Below, piece by piece: positions 8,128 through 16,672 of a stretch of 27,133 bases of DNA. A program made the translations under genes and the position numbers. The notes under the pieces were generated by a model, which was not told where the DNA came from, made no database searches, and saw nothing but the letters and a program-made list of their open reading frames with translations. The stretch covers positions 1 through 27,133 of the forward strand of contig JAEUOZ010000032.1 of NCBI GenBank assembly GCA_016790225.1, in the 5' to 3' direction. Origin of the DNA: Rubrivivax sp. GTDB lineage: Bacteria > Pseudomonadota > Gammaproteobacteria > Burkholderiales > Burkholderiaceae. Every line of letters begins with the position of its first letter. Position 1 is the stretch's first letter.

Positions 8128-9186
8128 ATGAATGTGCTGGGCTTTGAGTCCTCCTGCGACGAAACGGGTGTCGCGCTGGTGTCCTTTGTCGGAGATCGCC
8201 CGCCCCAGCTTCGGGCGCACGCGCTGCACAGTCAGGCCGAGATGCACGAGGCCTACGGCGGCGTCGTGCCCGAGCTGGCCTCGCGCGATCACATCCGCCG
8301 TGTGGTCCCGCTCACCGAGCGGGTGCTCGCCGAGGCGGGCGCCAGCCGCAGCGACATCGACGTGGTGGCCTTCACCCGGGGGCCGGGGCTGGCGGGTGCC
8401 TTGCTGGTCGGTGCGGGCTTCGCGGCCGCGCTGGCCGCAGCGCTGGGACGGCCGACGCTGGGCGTGCACCACCTGGAAGGGCATCTGCTGTCGCCGTTCC
8501 TGTCGGCCGATCCGCCGCAGTTTCCCTTCGTGGCCTTGCTGGTCTCCGGCGGGCACACGCAGCTGATGCAGGTGGAGGAGGTCGGCCGCTATCGGCTGCT
8601 GGGCGAAACCATCGACGACGCCGCGGGCGAGGCCTTCGACAAGAGCGCCAAGCTGCTGGGCCTGGGCTATCCGGGTGGCCCCGCGCTGGCGCGGCTGGCG
8701 GCTCAAGGGCAGGAGCAGGCCTTTGCGCTGCCGCGTCCCCTGCTGCACAGCGGCGATCTCGACTTCTCGTTTGCCGGGCTGAAGACGGCGGTCTGGACGC
8801 AGTACCGCAAGCTCGGGCCGCTGGTCAGCGAGACCGCGCGTGCCGATCTGGCCGCTGCCACGCAGGCGGCGATCGTCGATGTCCTGGTGGCCAAGAGCCT
8901 GAAGGCCTTGAAGCAGACCGGCCTGAAGCGCCTGGTGGTGGCCGGCGGCGTGGGCGCCAACCGGCGCCTGCGGGAGCGTCTGGACCAGGCCTGCAGAATG
9001 CGCGGCGTGCGGGTGCACTACCCCGAACTGGCCTTGTGCACCGACAACGGCGCCATGATTGCGCTGGCGGCGGCATTGCGGCTGCAGCGGGGGGCCGTGT
9101 CCTGTCCTGCTGCGGCGTCGTTTGACGTTCGGCCGCGCTGGCCGCTGGCCGATCTTGAACCCTTGCCTCAGCCTCATCCCCAGTGA
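8128..9186 (+). CDS. tsaD: tRNA N6-adenosine threonylcarbamoyltransferase TsaD
   Basis: A 352-residue ASKHA-fold enzyme that, with TsaB and TsaE, transfers the threonylcarbamoyl group from TC-AMP to A37 of tRNAs reading ANN codons. It begins [17 protein letters not shown], the Kae1/TsaD N-terminus. The metal-binding pair in HHLEGH is H115 and H119, and LVSGGHTQL (about 138-146) and a late [10 protein letters not shown] provide the remaining nucleotide/metal contacts. The length is close to E. coli TsaD with a short Pro-rich tail. The ATG at 8128 is the first plausible start. The stop overlaps the GTG of the aminotransferase gene (GTGA at 9183-9186). Confidence 0.97.
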   Translation: MNVLGFESSCDETGVALVSFVGDRPPQLRAHALHSQAEMHEAYGGVVPELASRDHIRRVVPLTERVLAEAGASRSDIDVVAFTRGPGLAGALLVGAGFAAALAAALGRPTLGVHHLEGHLLSPFLSADPPQFPFVALLVSGGHTQLMQVEEVGRYRLLGETIDDAAGEAFDKSAKLLGLGYPGGPALARLAAQGQEQAFALPRPLLHSGDLDFSFAGLKTAVWTQYRKLGPLVSETARADLAAATQAAIVDVLVAKSLKALKQTGLKRLVVAGGVGANRRLRERLDQACRMRGVRVHYPELALCTDNGAMIALAAALRLQRGAVSCPAAASFDVRPRWPLADLEPLPQPHPQ

Positions 9187-10355
9187 ATCGCATGCTGCCC
9201 ATCCGAGCCGATATCGCCGCCCTCCCGGGCTCCCGCATCCGAGAGGTCGCCAATGCCGCGCTCGGCCGGCCGGATGTGCTGGCCTTCTGGTTCGGCGAGA
9301 GTGACGAGCTCACCCCCGATGCCGTGCGCGAGGCGGCGGCGGCCTCGCTGGCGCGCGGCGAGACCTTCTACTCGCACAACCTCGGGCTGGCGAGCCTGCG
9401 TGAGGCCATTGCGGCCTACGCCTCGGCGCTGCACGGGCCGGTCGCCGCGCAGCGCGTGGCGGTCACGTCCTCGGGCGTGACGGCGCTGATGCTGTCCATG
9501 CAGATGTTGCTCAACGCGGGCGACGAGGTCGTGGCCGTCACGCCCGTGTGGCCCAACCTCACGGCACAGCCGGTGGTGCTGGGCGCCCGGGTGGAACGGC
9601 TGGCCTTGCGCGTGCAGGACGGGCGCTGGCGCCTGGATCTGGATGAGCTGAAAGCGCGGGTCACCGGCAGCACGCGCGTGCTGCTGCTCAATGCGCCCAA
9701 CAACCCGACCGGCTGGTGCCTCGCGCGCGAAGAGCAGCAGCTGATCCTGGACCACTGCCGACGCACGGGCACCTGGATCGTGGCCGACGAGGTCTACGAA
9801 CGGCTGTACTTCGGGCCGGGCGGCGTCGCGCCGAGCTTTCTGGACATCGCCGAGCCCGACGACCGCGTGATCGTCGCCCACAGCTTTTCCAAGAGCTTTC
9901 TGATGACAGGCTGGCGGCTGGGCTGGCTGGTTCTGCCGCCGGGGCTGCAGGACACGATGGCCAAGCTCATCGAGTTCAGCAGCTCGTGTTCACCGGTCTT
10001 CGTGCAGCGTGGCGCCGAGGCGGCGCTGGCGATGGCCGAAAGCTTCGTGCCGGCGCTGCGCGGGCGCATGCAGCTGTGCCGGGATCGCCTGGTGCAAGGC
10101 CTGGCCAGCCTGCCCGGCGTCACGGTCTCGTTGCCGCCCGGCGGCATGTATGCCTTGTTTGCCGTCGAAGGCGAGGCGGATTCGCTGGCCTTTGCCAAGC
10201 GGCTCGTCACGGGCCATGGGCTCGGCCTGGCGCCCGGCGTGGCCTTCGGGCCTGAAGGCGAGGGCTGGCTGCGCTGGTGCTTCGCCTCGCGTGAACCGGA
10301 ACGTCTGGACGATGGCCTGGCGCGTCTGCGGCGGGCGCTGCTGACGCGCAGCTGA
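9183..10355 (+). CDS. Class I/II pyridoxal-phosphate aminotransferase
   Basis: A 390-residue fold-type I aminotransferase; the amino acid substrate cannot be named from sequence. Visible motifs are [11 protein letters not shown] near the N-terminus, [12 protein letters not shown] (cofactor-phosphate region, about 97-108), NAPNNPTGW (about 172-180), the [10 protein letters not shown] segment with the PLP-ring Asp, the Schiff-base lysine K237 in [16 protein letters not shown], and a C-terminal WLRWCFA with the carboxylate-binding Arg. The GTG start at 9183 overlaps the tsaD stop by three bases (GTGA). ATG 9192 is an alternative only three codons later. The overlap suggests co-expression with tsaD although no functional link is obvious. 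Confidence 0.88.
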   Translation: MNRMLPIRADIAALPGSRIREVANAALGRPDVLAFWFGESDELTPDAVREAAAASLARGETFYSHNLGLASLREAIAAYASALHGPVAAQRVAVTSSGVTALMLSMQMLLNAGDEVVAVTPVWPNLTAQPVVLGARVERLALRVQDGRWRLDLDELKARVTGSTRVLLLNAPNNPTGWCLAREEQQLILDHCRRTGTWIVADEVYERLYFGPGGVAPSFLDIAEPDDRVIVAHSFSKSFLMTGWRLGWLVLPPGLQDTMAKLIEFSSSCSPVFVQRGAEAALAMAESFVPALRGRMQLCRDRLVQGLASLPGVTVSLPPGGMYALFAVEGEADSLAFAKRLVTGHGLGLAPGVAFGPEGEGWLRWCFASREPERLDDGLARLRRALLTRS

Positions 10356-10357
10356 GC

Positions 10358-10363
10358 TATACT
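10358..10363 (+). promoter_or_regulatory. Probable -10 of the rpsO promoter
   Basis: TATACT lies directly behind the aminotransferase stop (10353-10355). A transcript from here would carry a leader of about 200 nt before rpsO. The -35 region overlaps the end of the aminotransferase gene and is weak (GCGCTG at 10335-10340). Confidence 0.5.
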
Positions 10364-10370
10364 CCGTCGG

Positions 10371-10571
10371 TTTTGCGGTTCGCTGACGGCCCTTTGCGGG
10401 CTTTGTGCGGTGGCCGCAGGATGTTCAGCACGGCGCGGGTCGGTTTCACCTGCGTTCGCAAGTCCAAACCGGGAACCGCCCCTCTCTGCAGCAGGAGATC
10501 ACGCGCCGTGTGCGCCGTGGCCACCTCCAGGCTGTCGGGTCGTCGGCTGTTTCCACCCCAAGGAAATCCAG
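10371..10571 (+). promoter_or_regulatory. Structured leader of rpsO, candidate S15 autoregulatory RNA
   Basis: This roughly 200-nt stretch without a credible gene can form GCCC/GGGC (10389-10401), TGCGG/CCGCA (10406-10418) and CGGTTT (10441-10446) with AAACCG (10466-10471), which encloses TGCG/CGCA. The ribosome site AAGGAA at 10560-10565 is at its end. Ribosomal protein S15 represses its own mRNA in several bacteria through unrelated leader structures. That this leader does so is inference. Confidence 0.4.
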
Positions 10572-10841
10572 ATGTCGATGACCTCTACCCAGAAGGCCGA
10601 AATCATTCAGGCCAATGCCCGTGGCGCCGCCGATACCGGCAGCCCGGAAGTGCAGGTGGCGCTGCTCACCGCACGCATCAACGAACTCACGCCCCACTTC
10701 AAGCAGCATGCGAAGGACCATCATGGCCGCCGCGGCCTGCTGAAGATGGTCAATCAGCGCAAGCGCCTGCTCTCTTACCTGAAAGAGACCGACGGCGAGC
10801 GCTACACCGCGCTGATCCAGAAGCTGGGCCTGCGCAAGTAA
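10572..10841 (+). CDS. rpsO: 30S ribosomal protein S15
   Basis: The 89-residue S15 protein binds the central domain of 16S rRNA early in 30S assembly. The sequence shows the family core: [20 protein letters not shown], then [20 protein letters not shown] and [11 protein letters not shown], ending LIQKLGLRK. The start is the first ATG of ATGTCGATG, 6 nt after AAGGAA at 10560-10565. The open frame extends upstream, but only as leader sequence. It stands 200 nt before pnp, the usual pairing. The gap (10842-11041) holds GC-rich inverted repeats such as GCCCCG (10856-10861) with CGGGGC downstream, reminiscent of the pnp leader that RNase III cleaves in E. coli. Confidence 0.98.
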   Translation: MSMTSTQKAEIIQANARGAADTGSPEVQVALLTARINELTPHFKQHAKDHHGRRGLLKMVNQRKRLLSYLKETDGERYTALIQKLGLRK

Positions 10842-11041
10842 GCATCCCGCGTCGGGCCCCGCGACACCACAAGACTGTCCGGGGCTCGATGTCTTCAGGA
10901 GCATCGGTCCACACGAGCAACTGCTGTGTCATTCCACAGGCGCTGCCGCGCAGCCTCTGGTGAATGGCATTGTTGCCTCGTCGGGCTCTTCTCCAGCCGC
11001 AAGGGCGCAGGCACCTCAGCGCCCATTGATGGAGTGATTCC

Positions 11042-13408
11042 ATGAGCATGTTCAACAAGGTCACCAAGACGTTCCAGTGGGGCCCGCATCAGGTCACGAT
11101 GGAAACCGGCGAGATCGCGCGCCAGTCCACCGGCGCCGTGCTCGTCGACGTCGAAGGCACGGTCGTGCTGGCCACCGTGGTCGCGGCCAAGAATGCCAAG
11201 CCCGGCCAGGACTTCTTCCCGCTGACGGTCGACTACATCGAGAAGACCTACGCCGCCGGCAAGATCCCGGGCAGCTTCTTCAAGCGCGAAGGGCGTCCGA
11301 GCGAACTCGAGACCCTGACCAGCCGCCTGATCGACCGTCCGATCCGCCCGTTGTTCCCGGACGGCTTTTTCAACGAAGTGCAGGTCGTCATCCATGTGCT
11401 GAGCCTGAACCCCGAAGTGCAGGCCGACATCGCCGCCTTGATCGCGTCGAGCGCAGCGCTGTCGATCAGCGGCATTCCCTTCAACGGGCCCATCGGCGCA
11501 GCGCGCGTGGGCTATGTGAACGGCGAGTACGTGCTGAACCCGGGCAAGGAACAGCTGGCCAGCAGCAAGCTCGACCTGGTGGTGGCGGGTACCGAAGCGG
11601 CCGTGCTGATGGTGGAATCCGAGGCCGACCAGCTGAGCGAAGAAGTGATGCTGGGCGCCGTGGTCTTCGGCCACGACATGGGCAAGGTGGCCATCAATGC
11701 CATCCACGAACTGGTGCGTGAGGCCGGCAAGCCCGAGTGGCTGGCTGCCGGCACCTGGGCACCGCCCGTGAAGGACGAAGCCTTCATCGCCAAGGTCAAT
11801 GGCCTGGCCGAAGAAAAGCTTCGCGCGGCCTACCAGATCCGCAGCAAGCAGGCCCGTACACAGGCTTGCCGCGAGGCCTACGCCGGCGTGAAGGCCGCGC
11901 TGGCCGCCGAAGGCGCCGCCTACGACGAAGTCAAGGTCGAAGCCCTGCTGTTCGAAATCGAGGCGCGCATCGTGCGCAGCCAGATCCTGGCCGGAGAGCC
12001 GCGCATCGACGGCCGCGACACGCGCACCGTGCGGCCCATCGAGATCCGCAGCAGCGTGCTGCCGCGCACCCATGGCTCCGCCCTGTTCACGCGCGGCGAG
12101 ACGCAGGCCCTGGCGGTGGCCACGCTGGGCACCGAGCGCGATGCCCAACGCATCGACGCACTGGCGGGTGACTTCGAAGACCGCTTCATGCTGCACTACA
12201 ACATGCCGCCCTTCGCCACCGGCGAGACGGGCCGCGTGGGCAGCCCCAAGCGCCGCGAGATCGGCCATGGCCGTCTGGCCAAGCGGGCGCTGATCGCCGC
12301 GCTGCCGAGCAAGGAAGAGTTCCCCTACACGCTGCGCGTGGTGAGCGAGATCACCGAATCCAACGGCTCGTCGTCGATGGCCTCCGTCTGCGGCGGCTGC
12401 CTGGCGCTGATGGACGCCGGTGTGCCGATGAAGGCCCACGTGGCCGGCATCGCCATGGGCCTGATCAAGGAAGCCAACCGGTTTGCGGTGCTCACCGACA
12501 TCCTGGGTGACGAGGATCACCTGGGCGACATGGATTTCAAGGTGGCCGGGACCACCGCTGGCGTGACCGCGCTGCAGATGGACATCAAGATCCAGGGCAT
12601 CACGAAAGAGATCATGCAGGTCGCGCTGGCGCAGGCCAAGGAAGCGCGTCTGCACATCCTGGGCAAGATGGTCGAAGCCATGGGCGGCGCGAAGACCGAG
12701 GTCTCGCAGTTCGCGCCGCGCCTGTACACGATGAAGATCAATCCGGAGAAGATCCGTGACGTCATCGGCAAGGGCGGCGCCACCATCCGCGCGCTGACCG
12801 AAGAGACCGGCTGCACCATCGACATCGGCGAAGACGGCACGATCACCATCGCCTCCACCGACGCCGACAAGGCCGAGTTCGCGAAGAAGCGCATCACCGA
12901 GATCACGGCCGAGGCCGAGATCGGCAAGGTCTACGAAGGCCCGGTGACCAAGATCCTGGACTTCGGCGCGCTGATCAACATCCTGCCGGGCAAGGACGGC
13001 CTGCTTCACATCAGCCAGATCGCCTTCGAGCGCGTGGAGAAGGTCGAGGACTATCTGAAGGAAGGCCAGATCGTCAAGGTCAAGGTGCTGGAGACCGACG
13101 AGAAGGGTCGCATCAAGCTGTCGATGAAGGCGCTGCTGGAGCGGCCCGAAGGCTTCGTCGAGGAAGAGCGTCCGCGCCGTGACTTCGGCGACCGGGGCGA
13201 CCGCGGTGATCGCGGCCCGCGCCGTGATCGCGGCGATCGGGGCGACCGCGGCGACCGAGGTGACCGTCCGCGTCGTGAACCGCGCGAGCCGCGCGAGGCC
13301 CGCGAAGCCGGCTCGGGCGACATGGGCGGTGGCAGCGCGGCGCAGGCCGAGCCGGGCGCCCGTCCGGATGCGGCACCGTCCGAAACCCCGCGCCAGTCCA
13401 ACGATTGA
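11042..13408 (+). CDS. pnp: Polyribonucleotide nucleotidyltransferase (PNPase)
   Basis: A 788-residue 3'-5' phosphorolytic exoribonuclease and degradosome component that releases nucleoside diphosphates. Two RNase PH-like domains (about 5-235 and 310-550) flank the helical linker. [10 protein letters not shown] and [13 protein letters not shown] are seen in the first; SDI-loop equivalents and [11 protein letters not shown] in the second, which holds the active site. The KH domain is at about 563-620 ([17 protein letters not shown] near 575) and the S1 domain at about 626-698. A disordered tail of about 90 residues follows, with nine GDR-type tripeptides at 716-742 and then a Pro/Arg/Glu/Ala-rich end. 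This makes it longer than the 711 residues of E. coli PNPase. The ATG at 11042 is preceded by GGAG at 11030-11034 (TGGAGTGATTCC). Confidence 0.98.
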   Translation: MSMFNKVTKTFQWGPHQVTMETGEIARQSTGAVLVDVEGTVVLATVVAAKNAKPGQDFFPLTVDYIEKTYAAGKIPGSFFKREGRPSELETLTSRLIDRPIRPLFPDGFFNEVQVVIHVLSLNPEVQADIAALIASSAALSISGIPFNGPIGAARVGYVNGEYVLNPGKEQLASSKLDLVVAGTEAAVLMVESEADQLSEEVMLGAVVFGHDMGKVAINAIHELVREAGKPEWLAAGTWAPPVKDEAFIAKVNGLAEEKLRAAYQIRSKQARTQACREAYAGVKAALAAEGAAYDEVKVEALLFEIEARIVRSQILAGEPRIDGRDTRTVRPIEIRSSVLPRTHGSALFTRGETQALAVATLGTERDAQRIDALAGDFEDRFMLHYNMPPFATGETGRVGSPKRREIGHGRLAKRALIAALPSKEEFPYTLRVVSEITESNGSSSMASVCGGCLALMDAGVPMKAHVAGIAMGLIKEANRFAVLTDILGDEDHLGDMDFKVAGTTAGVTALQMDIKIQGITKEIMQVALAQAKEARLHILGKMVEAMGGAKTEVSQFAPRLYTMKINPEKIRDVIGKGGATIRALTEETGCTIDIGEDGTITIASTDADKAEFAKKRITEITAEAEIGKVYEGPVTKILDFGALINILPGKDGLLHISQIAFERVEKVEDYLKEGQIVKVKVLETDEKGRIKLSMKALLERPEGFVEEERPRRDFGDRGDRGDRGPRRDRGDRGDRGDRGDRPRREPREPREAREAGSGDMGGGSAAQAEPGARPDAAPSETPRQSND
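13187..13267 (+). repeat. Nine 9-bp units coding the GDR tail of PNPase
   Basis: Nine in-frame 9-bp units of the form GGYGACCGN encode seven GDR, one GPR and one RDR tripeptide. Third bases vary between units, so the protein sequence is kept while the DNA has diverged. That suggests selection on the peptide rather than recent slippage. Confidence 0.8.
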
Positions 13409-13473
13409 TGTCATGAGCACCATGCCGGAGCCGTTCAGCGGCACCGGCACGGGGCGACAGCGGCAACGACCTG

Positions 13474-14466
13474 ATGAGAGCGATCGAGATCACCCAGCCC
13501 GGCGGGCCTGAGGTCCTGCAGGCCTGCGAGCGCCCGCGCCCGCAGCCGCAGGCTGGCGAACTGCTGATCGAGGTCACGGCCAGCGGTGTCAACCGCCCCG
13601 ATGTGCTGCAGCGCATGGGCCTGTATCCGATGCCGCCCGGCGTTTCCGATCTGCCGGGCCTTGAGGTGGCCGGCACCATCGTCGCGGGAGACGCCAGCGA
13701 GCTGGCGGCCGCGGGCCTGCGCCTGGGCGAGCGGGTCTGTGCCCTGGTGGCGGGTGGTGGGTATGCCGAGTACTGCGTGGCGCCGATCGTGCAGTGCCTG
13801 CCCGTGCCCGAAGGCCTGTCCGACATCCAGGCGGCGTCGCTGCCCGAAACCTTCTTCACGGTCTGGCAGAACGTCTTTCATATCGCCGGCCTGCAGGGCG
13901 GTGAGACGCTGCTCGTGCAGGGCGGCTCCAGCGGCATCGGCGTCACGGCCATCCAGCTGGCCAAGGCCTGGGGCTGCACGGTCATCGTCACGGCCGGTGC
14001 CGATGACAAGGCCGCGGCCTGCGTGCAGCTGGGCGCCGATCATGCGATCAACTACCGCACGCAGGACTTCGCAGCGGAAGTGAACCGCTTGACATCCGGC
14101 CGCGGCGCGGACGTGATCCTCGACATGGTGGCCGGCAGCTACCTGGCCCGTGAGCTGCAGTGCGTGGCCGTGGACGGCCGTATCGCCGTGATTGCCGTGC
14201 AGGGCGGCACACGCAGTGAACTCGATGCCGGGCTGCTGCTGCGCAAGCGCGTGGCGGTGACCGGCTCGACGCTGAGGCCCCGCTCGGTGGCCTACAAGGC
14301 GGCGCTCGCCCGCGATCTGCGAGACCAGGTGTGGCCGCTGCTCGCATCGGGCCGTGTGCGTCCCGTGATCCACCAGGTGTTCGACGCGGCCTCTGCCGCG
14401 GCGGCGCATGCCCTGATGGAAAGCAGCACGCACGTGGGCAAGATCGTTCTTCGATGGAGAGACTGA
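13474..14466 (+). CDS. NAD(P)H:quinone oxidoreductase, zinc-independent MDR family (PIG3-like)
   Basis: A 330-residue medium-chain reductase that should use NAD(P)H to reduce quinones or related enones. The N-terminal GroES-like half includes ASGVNRPDVLQRMGLYP (36-52) and GLEVAGTIV; the catalytic-zinc residues of alcohol dehydrogenases are absent. The Rossmann half starts with LLVQGGSSGIGVTAIQLAKA (G-rich loop at about 149-155). The SRGAD-like GRGADVILDMV follows, typical of the quinone oxidoreductase/PIG3 group. The ATG at 13474 lies 65 nt after pnp and lacks a clear Shine-Dalgarno. tpiA begins 2 nt after the stop, so the two are co-transcribed. Physiological substrate unknown. Confidence 0.88.
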   Translation: MRAIEITQPGGPEVLQACERPRPQPQAGELLIEVTASGVNRPDVLQRMGLYPMPPGVSDLPGLEVAGTIVAGDASELAAAGLRLGERVCALVAGGGYAEYCVAPIVQCLPVPEGLSDIQAASLPETFFTVWQNVFHIAGLQGGETLLVQGGSSGIGVTAIQLAKAWGCTVIVTAGADDKAAACVQLGADHAINYRTQDFAAEVNRLTSGRGADVILDMVAGSYLARELQCVAVDGRIAVIAVQGGTRSELDAGLLLRKRVAVTGSTLRPRSVAYKAALARDLRDQVWPLLASGRVRPVIHQVFDAASAAAAHALMESSTHVGKIVLRWRD

Positions 14467-14468
14467 AC

Positions 14469-15215
14469 ATGGCGCGTCGTCAGCTCGTGGTGGGCAACTG
14501 GAAGATGCATGGCAGCAGGACGGCAAATGCTGCGCTGCTGGAGGGCATTCTTCAGGCCCGGCCGTTTGTCGGTGAGGCGGCGGTCTGCGTGCCGTTCCCG
14601 TTTCTTTCGGACGCGGCAGTCACGCTGGCGTCCAGCGATATCCGCTGGGGTGCGCAGGATTGCTCGGCGCACGAACACGGTGCCTTCACCGGTGAGGTCT
14701 CCGCTGCGATGCTGCAGGAGTTCGGCTGCCGCTACGTGATCGTCGGCCACTCCGAGCGCCGCGCGCTTCATGGCGAGAGCGACACCCTCGTGGCGGACAA
14801 GGCCAAGGTCGCCCTGGCGCGTGGCGTGACGCCCATCGTGTGCGTCGGCGAGACGCGCGCCCAGCGAGAAGGCGGCGAGACCGAGGCGGTGGTCAAGCGT
14901 CAGCTGGCGGCCGTCATCCACAGCCTGGCCCATTGTGCGGGCGAGATCGTCGTGGCCTACGAACCTGTGTGGGCCATCGGCACGGGCCTGACGGCCACGC
15001 CCGAGCAGGCGCAGGCGGTTCACGCCCTGTTGCGTGCCCAGCTGCGTGCGGCCACGGGCGCGCGCGCCGAGGAGATGAAGATCCTGTATGGCGGCAGTGT
15101 CAAGCCCGACAACGCCGCCACCCTCTTTGCCCAGCCTGACATCGACGGCGGGCTGATCGGCGGCGCCTCCTTGAAGGCTGCCGATTTTGTCGCCATCTGC
15201 CGCGCGGCACGCTGA
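14469..15215 (+). CDS. tpiA: Triosephosphate isomerase
   Basis: A 248-residue TIM-barrel enzyme that interconverts dihydroxyacetone phosphate and glyceraldehyde 3-phosphate in glycolysis and gluconeogenesis. Active-site residues are visible: N10 and K12 in VGNWKMHG, H94 in IVGHSERR, and E165 in AYEPVWAIGTG. The phosphate-binding loop LYGGSVKPDNA and GGLIGGASL are near the C-terminus. The ATG at 14469 follows GGAGAG (14456-14461) by 7 nt. ATG 14454 is in frame but would overlap the upstream gene and lose that ribosome site. secG follows after 55 nt, the usual arrangement. Confidence 0.98.
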   Translation: MARRQLVVGNWKMHGSRTANAALLEGILQARPFVGEAAVCVPFPFLSDAAVTLASSDIRWGAQDCSAHEHGAFTGEVSAAMLQEFGCRYVIVGHSERRALHGESDTLVADKAKVALARGVTPIVCVGETRAQREGGETEAVVKRQLAAVIHSLAHCAGEIVVAYEPVWAIGTGLTATPEQAQAVHALLRAQLRAATGARAEEMKILYGGSVKPDNAATLFAQPDIDGGLIGGASLKAADFVAICRAAR

Positions 15216-15270
15216 AGCTGGCCCCTGTTCCAGGCAAGCCGCGGCACTGACTTCCGGAGTTTTCTCGATC

Positions 15271-15711
15271 ATGCAAATCTGGTTCACGCTTCTCGTCGTC
15301 CTGCAGATCATCATGGCCCTCACGATCATCGGTCTGGTGCTTGTGCAGCACGGCAAGGGTGCCGACATGGGCGCGTCGTTCGGCAGCGGCGCCTCGGGCA
15401 GCCTGTTCGGGGCGACGGGCAGCGCCAACTTCCTCTCGCGTTCGACGGCCGTCGCGGCGACGGTGTTCTTCCTCGCCACGCTGGGCCTGGCCTACCTGAA
15501 CACGCATGGCGCGGCCCGTGACGCTGCCGGCGGCGGCAGCATCCTCGATCGTGCGGCCACGCCGGCCAGCGGCGCTGCGCCCGCGGCGTCGGCGCCCGGC
15601 AGCATCCCGACCGCGCCGGCGGGTGCCGCGCCGGCGTCTCCGGCGGTGCCTGCGCCGGCCACGGGCTCGATTCCGGCCCCGGCGGCCGCGCCGGCTTCGG
15701 CCGGCAAGTAG
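15271..15711 (+). CDS. secG: Preprotein translocase subunit SecG
   Basis: A 146-residue inner-membrane protein of the SecYEG channel. Two membrane helices are clear: residues 3-25 (WFTLLVVLQIIMALTIIGLV) and about 52-71 (TAVAATVFFLATLGLAYL). The conserved loop between them contains QHGKGADMGASFGSGASGS and LFGATGSANFLSR. The C-terminal 70 residues are an Ala/Pro/Gly-rich low-complexity tail, as in other Burkholderiales SecG. The ATG at 15271 follows GGAG at 15256-15259, a slightly long spacing. The frame is open upstream but without SecG-like sequence. Confidence 0.96.
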   Translation: MQIWFTLLVVLQIIMALTIIGLVLVQHGKGADMGASFGSGASGSLFGATGSANFLSRSTAVAATVFFLATLGLAYLNTHGAARDAAGGGSILDRAATPASGAAPAASAPGSIPTAPAGAAPASPAVPAPATGSIPAPAAAPASAGK

Positions 15712-15722
15712 CCTGCCTACAG

Positions 15723-15778
15723 AGGCACCGAACCTGACGATGGGTCCCGCGAGGGACCCATCGCCGCTTGAGGTGCCT
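15723..15778. repeat. Nested inverted repeat downstream of secG
   Basis: A perfect 11-bp stem, CGATGGGTCCC (15738-15748) with GGGACCCATCG (15753-15763) and loop GCGA, sits inside an outer pair AGGCACC (15723-15729) / GGTGCCT (15772-15778). It starts 12 bp after the secG stop. There is no T-run on either strand, so it is not a classical intrinsic terminator, though it may stabilise the 3' end of the tpiA-secG mRNA. Confidence 0.7.
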
Positions 15779-15796
15779 GCTGGCACAGCCGGCTCG

Positions 15797-15868
15797 GCAA
15801 GCGGCCCGGCACGAGGCCCGGCCAGAGGCCCGACAAGAAGCCGGGCAAGAGGCCCTGCGGCAGGCCGC
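15797..15868. repeat. Degenerate 12-bp tandem repeat between secG and tRNA-Leu
   Basis: Six 12-bp units follow one another: GCAAGCGGCCCG, GCACGAGGCCCG, GCCAGAGGCCCG, ACAAGAAGCCGG, GCAAGAGGCCCT and GCGGCAGGCCGC, with weaker copies on either side. Consensus is about GCAAGAGGCCCG. This accounts for most of the 302-nt gap between secG and the tRNA. The unit length equals that of the repeat upstream of tsaD although the sequence differs. Confidence 0.75.
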
Positions 15869-15923
15869 CAGGCGAGCCAGCTTTCCTGCGCCTCGATCCT
15901 CGGGAATGCCCTGAAACTGTGAC

Positions 15924-15929
15924 TAGAAT
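15924..15929 (+). promoter_or_regulatory. Possible -10 of the tRNA-Leu promoter
   Basis: TAGAAT preceded by TGAC looks like a -10. A transcript would start near 15936, about 78 nt before the tRNA. The -35 (about 15901-15906) is weak. Confidence 0.4.
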
Positions 15930-16013
15930 CACGGGTTGTTCAGTGCAGCGATGCCTCTTGCGCTGGGCACCGCGGCAGGCCGGCACAGCAGGTTTGCCGT
16001 CAGGATTCGATAG

Positions 16014-16098
16014 GCCGACGTGGTGAAATTGGTAGACACGCTATCTTGAGGGGGTAGTGGCGAAAGCTGTGCGAGTTCGAGTCTCGCCGTCGGCACCA
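16014..16098 (+). tRNA. tRNA-Leu, anticodon GAG
   Basis: The acceptor stem GCCGACG (16014-16020) pairs perfectly with CGTCGGC (16088-16094), followed by discriminator A and an encoded CCA end. The D-loop has the TGGTGAAATTGGTAGACAC pattern of leucine tRNAs. The anticodon stem CTATC/GGTAG holds the loop TTGAGGG, so the anticodon is GAG and it reads CUC/CUU. A long variable arm and GTTCGAGTC T-loop follow, as expected for the class II tRNA-Leu. It lies in the usual place between secG and nuoA. Confidence 0.96.
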
Positions 16099-16117
16099 GC
16101 TACAGACTGATTCGTGA

Positions 16118-16149
16118 TGCAACCCGCTGCCGTCCGGGCGCGGGTTGCA
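16118..16149. repeat. 10-bp inverted repeat after tRNA-Leu
   Basis: TGCAACCCGC (16118-16127) pairs perfectly with GCGGGTTGCA (16140-16149) around a 12-nt loop. It starts 20 nt downstream of the tRNA. It lacks a T-run and may guide 3'-end processing of the tRNA precursor. Confidence 0.55.
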
Positions 16150-16194
16150 AAGTTGCAAGGCGAATGCCCCGTCATGCCTTGCGCGACACGGCCA

Positions 16195-16237
16195 GCGCGC
16201 CGTCTGGCGGCCCAAGCCGCACAAGGCGCGCTTTTTT
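16195..16237 (+). terminator. Rho-independent terminator between tRNA-Leu and nuoA
   Basis: GCGCGCC (16195-16201) pairs with GGCGCGC (16225-16231), enclosing GCGGC-CCAA-GCCGC, and six Ts follow at 16232-16237. It would end the tRNA-Leu transcript. Only 45 nt remain before the nuoA ATG, so a nuo promoter must lie inside that gap or upstream of the terminator; in the second case this is an attenuator. Confidence 0.8.
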
Positions 16238-16282
16238 ACGCCCGGACGCGAACTGACGCCAGACTGACTCACGACAGACGCG

Positions 16283-16642
16283 ATGGACCTCACCGAATAC
16301 GTACCGGTCATCCTCTTCATCCTCGTCGGCATCGGTGTCGGCGTGGCGCCTCAGGTGCTGGGCTTCCTGCTCGGCCCGCAGCGCCCCGGGGTGGCCAAGA
16401 ACAGCCCGTATGAGTGCGGCTTCGAGGCCTTCGAAGACGCGCGCATGAAATTCGATGTGCGCTACTACCTGGTGGCCATCCTCTTCATCCTGTTCGACCT
16501 GGAGATCGCCTTCCTGTTCCCGTGGGCCGTCGCCCTGCGTGACATCGGCGCGCCCGGCTTCTGGGCCATGATGGTCTTCCTGGGCATCCTGGTCGTCGGG
16601 TTCATCTATGAGTGGAAGAAGGGCGCCCTCGACTGGGAGTGA
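16283..16642 (+). CDS. nuoA: NADH-quinone oxidoreductase subunit A
   Basis: A 119-residue membrane subunit of complex I. Three transmembrane helices are evident: about 8-30, 62-84 and 90-110. The conserved loop [20 protein letters not shown] between helices 1 and 2 (about 41-60) is the segment that reaches toward the quinone cavity. [11 protein letters not shown] is a family signature. It is the first gene of the nuo operon. There is no strong Shine-Dalgarno before the ATG (CACGACAGACGCG). nuoB starts 30 nt after the stop. Confidence 0.98.
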   Translation: MDLTEYVPVILFILVGIGVGVAPQVLGFLLGPQRPGVAKNSPYECGFEAFEDARMKFDVRYYLVAILFILFDLEIAFLFPWAVALRDIGAPGFWAMMVFLGILVVGFIYEWKKGALDWE

Positions 16643-16672
16643 TCCTGTCGAGCATGACCGGAGAAACGATCT

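Noticed and set aside
10373..10963. 196-codon plus-strand frame overlapping rpsO
   Set aside because: It overlaps rpsO in a different frame, shows no family motif, and its start lies in the rpsO leader.
10895..13450. Open frame of 851 codons antisense to pnp
   Set aside because: It mirrors pnp almost exactly, has a composition typical of high-GC antisense frames (His/Asp/Ala-rich), and contains no recognisable domain.
15717..15986. 89-codon minus-strand frame with a four-residue Pro/Leu periodicity
   Set aside because: The periodicity only reflects the 12-bp DNA repeat; it has no ribosome site or homology that I recognise.
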